From assembly GCF_040436345.1 (NCBI RefSeq), contig NC_133215.1, forward strand, positions 39,796,983 to 39,860,982: a stretch of 64,000 bases of DNA, read 5' to 3'. Both the position numbers and the translations under genes were made by a program. Source of the DNA: Pagrus major (lineage: Eukaryota; Chordata; Actinopteri; Spariformes; Sparidae). Positions 1 through 11,229 of this stretch are shown piece by piece (the stretch's first letter is position 1; the number at the start of each line of letters is the position of its first letter). The notes beneath the pieces are model-generated. The model made no database searches. It was given only the letters and a program-made list of their open reading frames with translations, and had not been told where the DNA came from.

Positions 1-134
1 GCTTGCAGCTTGTGGGGAAGACCCGAAAATAAGGCATTGCAATAATCCAGCCTGGATGAAACAAAGGCATGAATCAGGATCTCGGCGTCAGCCGTGGACA
101 GGAAGGACCTAATTTTAGCTATATTGCGCAGGTG
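1..134 (-). pseudogene. L2-clade LINE reverse transcriptase fragment
   Basis: Read on the minus strand, these bases encode a short open stretch typical of the C-terminal reverse transcriptase region of L2/jockey-type fish LINEs, including the motif LIHAFVSSRLDYCNALFSGL. The fragment is cut by the left edge of the window and ends at 134, where the sequence folds back on itself. No start codon or other LINE domain is present in the window, so it is a dead fragment. The clade assignment rests on recognising the motif by eye. Confidence 0.7.
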
Positions 135-156
135 CACCTGCGCAATATAGCTAAAA
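113..156. repeat. Perfect 44-bp palindrome at the LINE fragment boundary
   Basis: Bases 113-134 are followed directly by their exact reverse complement at 135-156, with centre GGTGCACC and no spacer. The left half belongs to the LINE frame. The right half looks like a snap-back copy of it, as expected from template switching during insertion or repair. Confidence 0.9.
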
Positions 157-905
157 GAGACTAAAAGAGACTCTCCTCTAAGACTCTCGTCTTACTTCTT
201 GCCCTATCTAACTTCTTTTTTGGTAGCCTTCTCAAGTTCATACTTTCTTTTCTTTCTTTGTTCAGCAATGTAAGCTGCTGTAGGTACCACTGGTGGTGGG
301 AAGTGTGGCTGTAGTTTCTCTGCCATTCTTGTCGTGAACAGTCATAGCTCCAGCAGTGTGTTTCATAGACCCATCACGCGCAATGACTGATGGGCAGAGT
401 CAGCACAGGGTAGGGAGGGTGGTCAGGGAAGGGAAGATTGACAGGTAGTCCGTCCATACAAAATTGCTGGGCCGGTTAAATTGACTGGATGAAGTTTTTA
501 CAGCCCTGTCACTAGGCTTGTTCGAGATGAACCAGGCCTGCGCAGAATCGATCACCGGCGACCACCGCACAATGCATGCCGGTTAGATTTGTGTCCAACT
601 TGATCCCGACTTGCTTTGACGTCAGGCACGCGCCGGCAACGATAACCTCACGAGATCAAGGCGGCCGCAGTTTCTGGAGCCAGGTGCCGCAGTTGCTCTC
701 CACCGACTGCAAGACGTCAGGGCATGATGAGAAACGCCTGGCTGTCGCCTGATCAGAGAGCTGATTGGCTCTTAGGACTACAAACACTACGTTTTGTCGA
801 AATTCCTAATTTTCTGTGTAATTGTTATATTTAATGCTAGATTATATGAATCTCATGTTGTGCAATGAAGGTTTAATCTGTTAGCAAACATATTTTGTGT
901 GGTTG

Positions 906-906
<1 letters not shown>

Positions 907-960
<54 letters not shown>
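907..960. repeat. (AAT)n microsatellite
   Basis: A clean run of AAT units. It gives a meaningless poly-tyrosine reading frame on the minus strand. Confidence 0.95.
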
Positions 961-961
<1 letters not shown>

Positions 962-1038
962 GGTAGCTCAGTTCATATGCCGCAACTGAGCTACATGTCG
1001 AAGTATCCTTGAGCAAGATACTGAACCCCAAAATTGCT

Positions 1039-1072
<34 letters not shown>

Positions 1073-1090
1073 GTACACACACACACATAT
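961..1090. repeat. tRNA-derived SINE fragment followed by (CA)n(TA)n
   Basis: Bases 961-1032 contain a GTAGCTCAG head and the phrase TATCCTTGAGCAAGATACTG, shared with the longer SINE copy at 9912-10255. Bases 1038-1090 are alternating CA and TA dinucleotides. Confidence 0.7.
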
Positions 1091-1726
1091 CAGCCATAGC
1101 TATCCCAACGTGTTCTGCAAACTACAGGTAGCCTACAGATGGCTCTAACAGGATGTAAATATTTCTGTCACTTCCTGTATGTTCTTTGACGGCGGCTGGA
1201 AACTGTCCGACTTGACTGCAGCTTTTTGTCACCGCCCCCTGCTGCTGCCGCCTGGTCTCGTCCACCTTCCAGGCAAGGCGTAGTTCATCTCGAACGAGCC
1301 TACTGCTAGAGACAATGGATTTTTTTTCAGGGTTTCAAATCATTTAATATTTTGAATGTTGTCAAAATGTTATACAAATATGATAGAAAATGCTTTTGAA
1401 CAGAATTACCTACCCAAGCTTTAAGTAGACCTACTTAGTTACTTTTAATCCATTCTATATGAACGCTAGAAATTGGCTGGATACAAAATTATCTATAAGA
1501 CTAATGAGCTTGTTAAGAATAAAATAAAAAGGCTGAACACATATGAACAAGGAAAAACGGAAAACTGACTGCCCTGTCCCACAGAAAATGTGTCAAAACA
1601 ACCATAAAGAGGCTTCAGTTTGAATTGTTAAAGCAGCATTTTGTGCGATTTGTCGCCCCCCACAGTTTCCGGGTCTTAGGGAGGGGAGGGGGCACAGATC
1701 AGGGGATTTTGAGATAGCGCGTTAAG

Positions 1727-1734
1727 TCTCGCGA
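1727..1734. promoter_or_regulatory. Possible TCTCGCGA promoter element of CHCHD10
   Basis: The motif TCTCGCGA lies about 180 bp upstream of the CHCHD10 start codon. The palindrome TCTCGCGAGA is known from CpG-island promoters of housekeeping genes; only eight of its ten bases are present here. This is a suggestion from position and motif alone. Confidence 0.3.
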
Positions 1735-1910
1735 TATTTGTGCACCTAACCGGCAAGCCGCACAAGGTCAGTTGCATGAGTGCTGCTGTCAGCCGGTGGT
1801 GACCAGATCAGTCTGCTAAAGTAGCACTTTCTATGAGCTTCGTCAGAGTTCCTCTGTACTTTAGGTCGGTTCACCAATAAATCTAGTTTAAGTGTGTGTC
1901 GTTTCAGAAG

Positions 1911-4900
1911 ATGGCCAGAGGAAGCCGCAGCCGTCCCTCAGCACCCAGGTAAATACATCTATAGTAACTTACAGCTCTCACTGTCTCACGTGTTCTTTTT
2001 AGAGTGAGGAAGAAGCGCTAATTCAACATATATTAACACTTGAAAATAGATATGTTCTTGACAGTATAGCCGAGATAGTTTGTCAGCCACACTAATAACT
2101 ACTTTATACAAGTGACGGCATATAGTCCCAATTATTGTTGCGTCATAAGTTACTGAGATCATCATGTCAGGTCTAACATGAAGTTAACCTAGGTCTTTGG
2201 CAAGGTCACAGTGTGAAAGGTGAGGCAAGTCAAAATATTGCTGCGCAGGTTCGTAGTGAGGACAAGGAGCTTTGAAGGCTGCTTTACATCTCGACGTGCT
2301 TATTTAGTTGCCTCAGGACTCCAACATATGACACTCAGTCGAACGCGTGCTGGTATTCCTTATGACAATAGTTGACTGAACATCTACAATCATGAAGGGA
2401 CTGCAATGCATAATCATAATGTCACAAGTCATTGTCATTGGGGATTCCTAATGTTAGAGAGCAACACTATCTCTGTATCAATACAGAAATGAAATATAAA
2501 AATGTATTTAAAATATGTGAATGATTTTGTGAAAGCAGTCCTTCCTGCTTGGGTTACACTCTGTCCTCCATCCTTTGTGCAGCTTAGTTAGGTAACACTG
2601 TCTGGATAACCGCTCCTGACAGGACAATGAGACAACTACTCATTTAATCTGTCAGACAGTTTGACAGGTGATTTTCTTTTCTTTTTCTTTAATTGTTTTG
2701 AGGAATTTATCAACCAACAAACCTCAACCTCTCCTTTTACAGTAGCAACACAAGGTACTGTCTTTTTTTTCTGCAACTGAGGCTGAAAACTCCTGGCTGA
2801 TAATAAATATGATTGTTGCAGTGCGTTGTATGAAGGTAGAATTCTTCCCTTTATTTCATGGTCTACATTTCTGATACAGTTGAACGGAAGGAGAGGTGGT
2901 GGTGTAACACAAGCTTTTAAAGTTGTCTTCTATATAATAAATTACACTGTGGAATGTGTTCGTTCTGTTTGTAGCCCAGCTCCATCCCATGCTCCGGCCC
3001 CTGCTCATCCACCTCCTGCTGCCCTGGCCCCAGCTCCAGCTCAGTCCCAAGGGCCGGGCCTCATGGCCCAGATGGCTACTACAGCTGCTGGGGTGGCAGT
3101 AGGCTCAGCTGTGGGCCATGTCGTTGGTAGCGCCCTCACAGGAGCGTTTAGTGGGGGCAGCAGCAGCAGTGTAGAGCCAGCCAAACCTACGTACCAGGTA
3201 AGAGGTGGAGTGTGATCAGTGTTTTTATCCCCTCACCTGCCTGGAGATGTTCAAAGGTAGAGTTTTCTCCAGTTGCATTTTTATAACAGTGTGTGTATCA
3301 GCATTTTTCCCTTTTGGAATGTCAAATAAAGATTACTAGAGCCACCTGGTGTTATCGAGAGTTATTTCCTCTCATATGGGCGCAGAACATAGGAGCCAGT
3401 TGCCTGTTATCAATGCAGCTCTTTGGCCAAGACAGAGGCGACACTAGGTGATACAACTGTCTGCCTCTATTGGCACTAGTTCTTGGTATTGTCTTGATAT
3501 TGGTTTGGTGTGTCCAGGCTCCAACTCATAAAATCCTAAAAGTGCCAAAAAGAGGGATGCTTGTGCGTGTGTGTGTGTCCAATCGCAACTCATGTGCACA
3601 CACACTTTGACTCTCACAAACACTCTCAATAAAACCTGAACCCCAGAACCAATGCACTGGAGGTAGAACTGTTTTGCTTTATATATTTACAGGATGTACA
3701 CTTATTTGGGATACAGAAGTGATTGACCAAGTGACTAATATTTGAAGACATCCGGGTCATGCTTATTGATTCAAAATAACATCCAGACTGTTACTTGTGA
3801 AGTTTTGGCCAACCACAGGTTGCCTGTCAAGGCTGACCCAACCAATAATCCCATTTGTAAATTTGTAACAACTCTGCTGTTGAGAAAGGTGAGATTCTAA
3901 CTCAAGTGTGTGATGTGTTTCTTTCCTTGCTTGTATTATTGCAGGAGCCCCCTCGGCCTGCTCCATCCCAGCCAGGCCCCTGTCACTTTGAGGTCAAACA
4001 GTTTCTGGACTGTGCCACCAACCAGAACGACCTGAGTTTATGTGAGGGCTTCAGTGAGGCACTCAAACATTGCAAGTACTCCAACGGTGAGTGTACTGAA
4101 CGATGGCTGGAGCCACTTAATCCAGCATTGCTCAAAGCAAGCCATGAGTGTCATTTAACAGTTTACACAAGGCAGCTGTTTTGGGCTATCTAATATTTTT
4201 CATTCAGGCTTCATATAGCAAGCTCTTACTACATTTTGTTGTTACACTGCCATCTCTATGAAGGTAGATTTGTGTCTTTATTATTCAATCAAAAAAAAGG
4301 TTGCTTCAATCAAAAAATATATTTTCAATCAAAAAAACCCATTTCAATCAAAGAAAAAAAGTGTTTGAATGCAAAAATATAGTTGAGACTCAAAAAAATG
4401 CATTTGAACACTGTTTTTCTTTGCTTTAAAATGTTTTCTTTGATAGAAGTGAAGGTTTTTTTGTTTGAAGCAACTTTTTTGATTGAAGTATTGTTGTTTT
4501 GTGTTTGGGCCATATTATGGGTAGGACATTTGTGTCTTTATAATTCAATCAAAAAAGAAGTTGCTTCAAACAAACAAAAAATATTTTCAATAAAAAAAAT
4601 CACTTCAATCAAAAAATAAACCTTTTCAATCATAGAAAAAATGTTTTTGAATGCAAAAAAATATTTGAGACTCAAAAAATTGCACTTGAACACTTTTTTT
4701 GATTGAAAATGTTTTCTTTGATTGAAGTAATCTTTTTTGTGTTTGGACCATGTTATGGGTAGGACATTTCCCACATTTCGAGTCTTAATTATTCAAACCC
4801 AAAAAAGTTGCTTCAATCAAAAACAATATATTTTCAATCAAAGAAAAAACTGTTTAAATGCAAAAAAAAAAAAAAAAAAAATCATTTTAAGTGTTTTTTT

Positions 4901-7900
4901 TTTATTGAACTTTTTTTTCGATTTGAAGTGAAAAAAGTTTTGAAATCGTTTTTTTTGTTTAAATCATTTTGACACAAACGTACCGCAGTGGGCGGGTGCT
5001 TCCCCATTGGTCAGACATGTTTGAGTGACAAGTGTCTACACCAAGACATGTCATGGTCGCCAGCAAGCCAGGAAGCAGTGGTGGAATTGTTGTATATATA
5101 TTTCTATGTTGGTTAGTAGATAAAACCATAGACATATATACATAGACGCCTCATTGAGCGGGTTGGCCCGCTGCTGCGATACGTCGACGTCTCCGACATA
5201 TTGGAGGAGGCAGCTCTGCCCCGTGAACTAATACAAGTGAATGGAGTGAACTTTACAAAGCTCCTTCTACAAAGTGCTATAAGTTAATGCCTCTCATTTA
5301 CACATTCACACATGTACGAATATATTCAGGAAACAGACAGGAACCAAAAACAACGTCTGTAACGTCCTCGGATGATTATAAACGTTAACTACTCCTGACA
5401 TGTTCAGTTTACAGGTGGGCACCAAACCACCGGATGTATTTTTATAATGTTTTTATGTGTTTACAGCTGCCAACGTATGTAACGCTGCTACTGTGATAAT
5501 ACATGACGGTAACGCAAGCAATTTCCCGTCGGGGATTAATGAAGTATTTCTGATTCTGATTAATATATTATGCAGTCAGTTGTCCATATTTAAGTTGACA
5601 GTATGGTAGACAGACATCACATTTACATGTCAGGATCTGGTTATTATAGATACAGATTCAATATTTAACCGTCATTCAAACAAAAAAACCTTCACTTCTA
5701 TCAAAGAAAACATTTTCAAGCAAAGAAAAACAGTGTTCAAATGCATTTTTTTGAGTCTCAACTATATTTTTGTATTCAAACACTTTTTTTCTTTGATTGA
5801 AATGGGGTTTTTTTTATTGAAAATATATTTTTTGATTGAAGCAACCTTTTTTTTGATTGAATAATAAAGACACAAATCTACCTTCATACATCTCCAGCTT
5901 TGTTTTCACGTGATTGTTTTCTGACTTTTTGATTCAGTGCTTACCAGGGGTGAAAGTAGATTTAAATTCTTGCCGGTACTATTACCAAAACCTTCATTGC
6001 CTCATATTGTTCTCTCTCTCGCTTCATGCATTTTAAAAAAAGCAAAATCAAAACCCAAACAAATAAAAACATTTCAATATTTTACTGTAGGCTACCTGTG
6101 TAGGCAGAAATTAGAAACACTTGACAATATGATAAAATATTTCTTTTAATTATTAAGGTACTGGCATGTATGAAACATTGATAAACATCCAGAATACTTT
6201 CTGCCGTGAACACAACTGATATTCAATAAACATAAAAATTGGAACATTTTAAAGTGTCTCTTTTAACAGGCTTATGTGAAAATTTCATAACTTAAAACAT
6301 TTTCAACATCCTCATTTCATACCTGAACAGTTAACAAGTCTCTGTCTTTGGACTTTCTTTCTGACATACTAAGTATCACATAAATGATTAAGAACAGTAG
6401 TCATGAGCAAAAACTCAAAGTGGATCTACCCCTCATCAAAATACATCACCTAAAAGATGTTCCACAGAGGCCTAAAGTAGTTATCCTCCTCTGAGTGGTG
6501 GCGAGCCATGCCACTTGTTGTGTGAGCTGCTCTTCTTCCTTTGCCCAGCCAGGTCTTCACATAAGGCATTGGGTCCCACTGCATGCATGGTGGTCCAACT
6601 GAGCTGACAAAGAGGAGGTTTGCAGCATTCCTTGCTGTCGGTTTGCAGCATTCCTTGCTGTCAGTTTGCTCCTGTACTCAGTGATGATGTTGTTCATGGT
6701 ACTGAACCCCCGCTCACAGTCTGCATTACTTGTTGACAATGTATCCACTGCCACAACCAACTTCCTCATCTTGTCAGGAATGCTTCTTCCTCCACTGGCC
6801 TTGTACTCAATGAATCCAAGGTGTGCCTCTTTTTCATTCAGATGTAGGACATGGCACAAAGCCCTCACCTCATCTTCTCCATATCGAGGATTGTCATGGT
6901 CCCACTTGTCAGGGTTAAGGACTGTTATTTGATTTAGAAGCCTATTGTAAGTCTCTTTTCTGTTGGCTGTGACACTGGCCTGTGCTCTGTTAACTGTGGT
7001 GGTGAAGAGTCTGTCTTTCATACTCTCTGCCACTGCTTGAATAAACCGTGCAGAGTCAATGATGGGAGACTTGCCAACTCTTAACTGTTCTCCCTTGAAT
7101 TTCATCTCTTCCTCTGCCTGGCTAGCTTCAAGTGCATGTTGCCCTGGGTATGAAGTAAGGCTTTCAATGCGTTTGACATACATCGTCATGATCTCATGGG
7201 CCTTTGGGAGTGTGGTCTTCCTGTTCTGAAGAAACTCTGACAAGTTCTTCAGTTCAGTCAGGACATCTGCCATCGGTGCAAGACTTTTCAGGAAGTTTAC
7301 TGAGCACAGCTTAGACAGCAGACCTTTGAATTTAGCCCTCTCTCTGCTGTCCCTTGTCTCATCCTCTGATGCCTCACGGAAATGTTGTGCCAGTGCTGGA
7401 TAAGAGTGCCAAACTGCAGTGACTGCCCTGTATGAAGAAGCAACCCAGCGAACACTGAACACTCTTCCAATTCTTCTGAGTGTGATGTGTAAATTGTGAG
7501 CACATTCACTTAGCTCCCGCATGTTTTTTGGTGACTGGCTATACAATGAATATAGGCTGTCAAGGAAGGCCTGGAAGTCTTTTGTTCCCCCTGTTGCCTC
7601 CAGTGCCTGGTCCACAGCCAGCTCCAGTCTGTGATTGAGGCAGTGCCACAGTACAATGCCTGGAAAGTCATCCTGGAGCAGCTTCCCAACACCTGACTTC
7701 CCCATCACTGCAAAATCCAATGAAAACTTCCTGCAGCAATTCAGTGGTGAAGCCACTCTTGAGCAAGCAGTTCATAAGCTGTTCTTTGATATGAGCAGCA
7801 GACAGGCTATCCAGCTCAATAAGGTCCAATGGAAAAGCAATGGGCTCCATCTCTCCATCAACACTGGCTTTCAAAAACACAATTAATGTTGACTTGTGCC

Positions 7901-9633
7901 CCACAGTGGTTGACTCATCAGCTAGTACTGTAATTTTACACCTATTTTCTATAATTTTCCTCAGGAGTTCCTTCTTCATCTGTGATGACACATGATCAAT
8001 TATGTCAACAGACAGTTTTGCTGTGCAAAACACGACCTAAATCAGCAGAATTAGCTTGCTGCAGTTCAATCAGACTCTCAGTCAGTGAATGGCTTATTGT
8101 TTTTGGCCACATAATATGCTGTCCTGAATACCCTGGCAGTGGACTCAAATGCAGACTCCTGACTGGTGGCGTTCATGTTCTGAAGAACGTCTTTCTTTGC
8201 TGTCTGAAGAATCTTAACTGCTTCATTGTGTGCTTGGGAGTTTCGGTGCTCATGAATTTTTTTGCGCAGCGATAAAAGCTGGACATCTCTTGAATTACCG
8301 AATGGGGCTATCTTTCCCTCAGCCCACTGGCTGGCAATACTGACACCACGGGATGCCATGAGACCTAGACTCTTAACATCGTGGCATGGAGTGCATCCCA
8401 GTTTACCATGTTGGGCATACAACCATTCATTTTTACTTTTAAATTGTTCATATTGGTCCTTTGTCCAAATGGAAGGAGAAGCAGGAGGCCTAGCATCATC
8501 ATCTGTGCTTTTTTCTGGGGATCCTACAGCTGCTTCTTTTTCCTGACATTGTGCCTCCTCTTCACCCTGACCCTCAGCTTGGTTAAAATCTTCATCACTG
8601 GGTGATTTTCTCATTTTCTGTGGTGGTAACCCATCTTCGGTGTCCCTGTCTTTTCTTTTAAATAAAGAAGTTATTTTTCTCTGCATTGTTCCAAATTTTA
8701 GTTTGACCAAAAAAAAATTAGACTGTTGTGTTTCTCTCCGGTTTATATCTGTATTTGATAACTGACAGATATTTAAATCTTGTTGAAAATGTTTCAGCCA
8801 ACCACAAGAATGTGTGGAATTTCGTTGGTGTAATTTATTGTTCGTCCTGTCCCGGCGCAAGCGGCGTTTCTTGATGTCTGTGGACCAGTTGTGGAAAACA
8901 TCCCAGTGCATTAAATCAAACGCACCCATCCCCATAGCAACCGCTCTGTTTCGGAAGTAGACGCGCATGCGCATTCACGTACAGCTGAGCGAAACTCTGG
9001 TCGTTAGCTCATAAGCAGTTTTTTTCGAGTTGTTCTGTGTCGTTGAAATTGAATATAATAACATGAAACACAACTGTTTACTCTCCTACTGATTTTAATT
9101 GGGACATTTTACAACGAACGGAAAGACATTAAACGTAGTGCACGTTTCGAAGGCACCGGGCTCTCTCCGAGGGGAGGGGGAGAGAAGCAGGGCAAGAGCC
9201 GTGAGGAAGAGAGGGAGATGTCCGGCCAAGGCTCCGTCCAGCATGGACCAAAACTCAGCACGGATAGTTCAGAAACAATTCAGAATGAGTTAAAAGCAAT
9301 TTATAAACAGACATAGTAGTGTTCAAGACTGCATATTGCTAGCGGATCTATTTTCTGACCCAAAGTGCGGCCGTGACTGGTTCTGAATGAGGGCTTCAGC
9401 AGGCAGCCGCTCTCCCCCCTCTTCCTGGTACTGCGTACTGCCACTGAATCTTTTAGTGGTACGCATTACCGGACCGTACCGGCTTACTTTCACCCCTGGT
9501 GCTTACTTGCAAAGAGCTACAGCAACTGCTTGCACATACGTTTAAAACAGCATAATATTTGTATTTGGTATTGGTATTTGTAACCATGACCAATTTTTTA
9601 TGTTTTTTTGTAGGTGTGACATCACTGGTGTAA
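1911..9633 (+). CDS. chchd10: Coiled-coil-helix-coiled-coil-helix domain protein 10 (mitochondrial)
   Basis: Small mitochondrial intermembrane-space protein linked to cristae organisation and respiration. Four coding exons: 1911-1948, 2975-3197, 3945-4086 and 9614-9633, all with GT-AG borders and compatible phases, giving 140 aa (human CHCHD10 is 142). The N terminus is Arg/Ser/Pro-rich, as in a mitochondrial presequence. A proline/alanine-rich stretch follows, then the glycine/alanine-rich hydrophobic segment ([20 protein letters not shown], nearly identical to human). The CHCH domain in exon 3 has both CX9C motifs ([11 protein letters not shown] and [11 protein letters not shown]), which form the disulfide hairpin when imported by MIA40/CHCHD4. 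The C terminus GVTSLV comes from the tiny last exon. CHCHD2 is the alternative, but the central segment and the [10 protein letters not shown] motif favour CHCHD10. Intron 3 has grown to 5.5 kb by transposon insertion. A poly(A) signal AATAAA lies at 9805-9810. Confidence 0.95.
3198..3944 (+). other. CHCHD10 intron 2
   Basis: I see no gene or clear mobile element. It contains a short CA/TG-rich patch around 3560-3605. Confidence 0.6.
4257..5888. mobile_element. Fold-back DNA transposon (non-autonomous), 6-bp TSD
   Basis: The outer ends are TATGAAGGTAGATTTGTGTC and its reverse complement, and the inverted arms match over roughly 200 bp. The element is flanked by a 6-bp duplication CATCTC (4251-4256 and 5889-5894). 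The left arm is partly repeated two to three times (unit about 260 bp) and is full of TTCAATCAAA/TTTGATTGAA pairs. The middle (about 5140-5670) is a partial copy of the fold-back element at 43366-44625. No transposase is encoded. The TA-Y end and 6-bp duplication resemble the autonomous element at 30826-38625. Confidence 0.75.
5945..9498 (-). mobile_element. hAT DNA transposon, 3.55 kb, in CHCHD10 intron 3
   Basis: Terminal inverted repeats CAGGGGTGAAAGTA are flanked by an exact 8-bp target duplication GTGCTTAC (5937-5944 and 9499-9506), the hAT signature. The element carries one broken transposase gene on the minus strand. The duplication is perfect and the gene has few lesions, so the insertion looks moderately young. 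Confidence 0.92.
6557..8686 (-). pseudogene. hAT transposase (KIAA1586/ZMYM-like), frameshifted
   Basis: A cut-and-paste transposase of the hAT superfamily. The likely start is the Met at 8686 ([13 protein letters not shown]). An acidic linker and a TTF-type zinc-binding region follow ([20 protein letters not shown]), then the catalytic core and the C-terminal dimerisation block ([20 protein letters not shown]). The reading frame breaks twice: one frame runs 8686-8078, a second 8033-7668, a third 7756-6557. The last break falls in the conserved GFCSDG region, where bases are missing. A 24-bp direct duplication near 6619-6666 further disturbs the C terminus. It is therefore unlikely to make active enzyme. 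Vertebrate domesticated relatives exist, but the flanking TIRs and TSD show this copy is a transposon. Confidence 0.88.
9614..9633 (+). CDS. chchd10: CHCHD10 terminal coding micro-exon
   Basis: The acceptor TTTTTTTGTAG at 9603-9613 opens a 20-base coding exon that completes the split glycine codon of exon 3 and adds VTSLV and a stop. It matches the short GL-type tail of vertebrate CHCHD10/CHCHD2 in length. The hAT element ends only about 108 bp upstream. Confidence 0.85.
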
Positions 9634-9911
9634 AGGATGGGTGTCAGCTGTCACGATGGACATACTTCAATAATGACACCTATGCTGTATTGTAGACACA
9701 TCATAACCCCAAAATCTGAAGGCTGTACTCAGGTAGTTGGTTTGTTTGACTGATGACTGTGTGATGTATGAAATGTTTTTGGTAATGTACAGTAATAATC
9801 CTATAATAAACAGCTGCTATCTACACATCCTGTTAGAATGCGTTGTCTTGATTTCTGTTATGTCGTGTTTTAAACCACAAATTGTCATTTACTGTAATAT
9901 ATATTATAATC

Positions 9912-10255
9912 TCATCTCATCTCATTTTCTTGGCTGCTTTATCCGTGAGAGTTGTTGAGATGTTACCGCTTTATCCCCCCCTTTCAGGGGGTTTAGTTAC
10001 TGGAGCTAATCGTAGTTTTCATATGGGCGGAGGCAAGGGTATATCCCTGGACGAGTCGCCAGCTCATCGCAGGGCCCTTTCTGATGGAAGAGGCTGCCAC
10101 ACAAGGTGCCAACTGTGCGTCAGGGGCAATGTCGGGGTTCAGTATCTTGCTCAAGGATACTTCAGCATGTAGCTCAGTTCCACCCAGGGGAGTCGGGGTT
10201 CGAACCAGCGACCTTCTGGTTGCTGGTCACCTGCTCTACCCACTGAGCTTAAATA
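9912..10255 (-). repeat. tRNA-derived SINE
   Basis: On the minus strand it begins with a tRNA-like head (GTAGAGCAGG A-box region; GGTTCGAACCC B-box), continues with the body phrase TATCCTTGAGCAAGATACTG and the block GATGAGCTGGCGACTCGTCC, and ends in an ATGAG repeat tail. It is a SINE and not a functional tRNA gene. Confidence 0.8.
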
Positions 10256-10269
10256 TTATAATCTGTAAT

Positions 10270-10790
10270 GGAATGTAACTGATACATTTACTCAAGTCTT
10301 GTACTTAAATACAATTTTGTGGTACTTGTTCTTGAGTATTTCCATTTTCTGCTACTTTATACTTCCACTCCACTACATTTTGGAGGCACATATTGTGCTT
10401 TTTACTCCACCACATTTGTTTGATAACTTTAGTTACTAGTTACTTTGCAGATTGCATGCTGCATCAGAGCCAAAGTACATCATTTTTAAATACATTGATT
10501 TTTACCTTGGCTATCCAATAAAAAACAAACACTGATTCCGATAATCAAAAAAATTCCAAATATTCGATCCAATAATTGACAGTTGGTCGCCCCATATGAT
10601 ATAGTATACACTTACATGTAAATATATAGTTTACTTTAACTTGTACTTTTGACACTAGAACATTTAATATCAGATGGCCTACTTTAAGACTTTTACTCAA
10701 GTACGCTTTGTATTTTGACAATATGTGTTTACTGTTACTCAAGTATGACTTCTGGATAATTTGTACCACACTGAGTAAAATAGTTCATTT
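10270..10790. repeat. Dispersed repeat with TACTCAAGT motifs
   Basis: Contains several copies of ACTCAAGT/ACTTGAGT in both orientations and the phrase TACTTTATACTTCCACTCC, a pattern common in teleost repeats. A related block lies at 23115-23225 in DDT intron 2. No coding frame. Confidence 0.5.
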
Positions 10791-11229
10791 CACCGATCAT
10801 TTCTTTAAAATGAATGAAGGGGGCCGGCCGGCGAAGGCGCTCCAGCCTGGTTCTCATTGGAGCTGCCTGCCTGCAGCCAGCTCAATGCATTAGGTTACAT
10901 CCGATTGTACTTTCAAAATAAAGCCATAAATTGGGGAAACGGACTTGCAAAACATAAAGGGTGGCTTTATTTCTTGACCTGTCCTCGGTAAAACCTCTGA
11001 CTCATTGGTATTCAAAATTAACATTCTAAATAGGAAACCTTTACTATCGCCCTTCACTACATATGATATGAGCAGAAACAGTAGAAAGCAGCAGCGGCTT
11101 GGATCGCTGTCACGAACCGCACGTATTTTGAAAGGTATAACCGGAAGTAGCAGGTTTGCTGTCTTGTCACTGGTCTTCGTCCTCGTCTTCAAACAGTTGT
11201 CAGCAGAGGTGATTCCAGCAGTTTTTAAA

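Larger units (their letters stand above)
514..1301. repeat. Candidate MITE with about 20-bp inverted ends
   Basis: The left end AGGCTTGTTCGAGATGAAC and the right end GTTCATCTCGAACGAGCCT form an imperfect terminal inverted repeat about 790 bp apart. No coding frame lies between them. A SINE piece and two microsatellites sit inside. I could not define a convincing target-site duplication, so the boundaries are approximate. Confidence 0.5.

Noticed and set aside
180-340. A minus-strand stretch with a Lys-rich peptide near 200-310
   Set aside because: No recognisable family, no intact gene structure.
2826-2974. An extended N terminus for CHCHD10 exon 2
   Set aside because: The reading upstream of 2975 is intron read-through; the real start is [12 protein letters not shown] at 1911, joined by a correct splice.
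10130-10255. A possible tRNA gene on the minus strand
   Set aside because: The tRNA-like head continues into a SINE body and an ATGAG tail.
11005-11229. A longer DDT N terminus in the same open frame
   Set aside because: MIF-family enzymes need Pro directly after the start Met, and nothing upstream is conserved.
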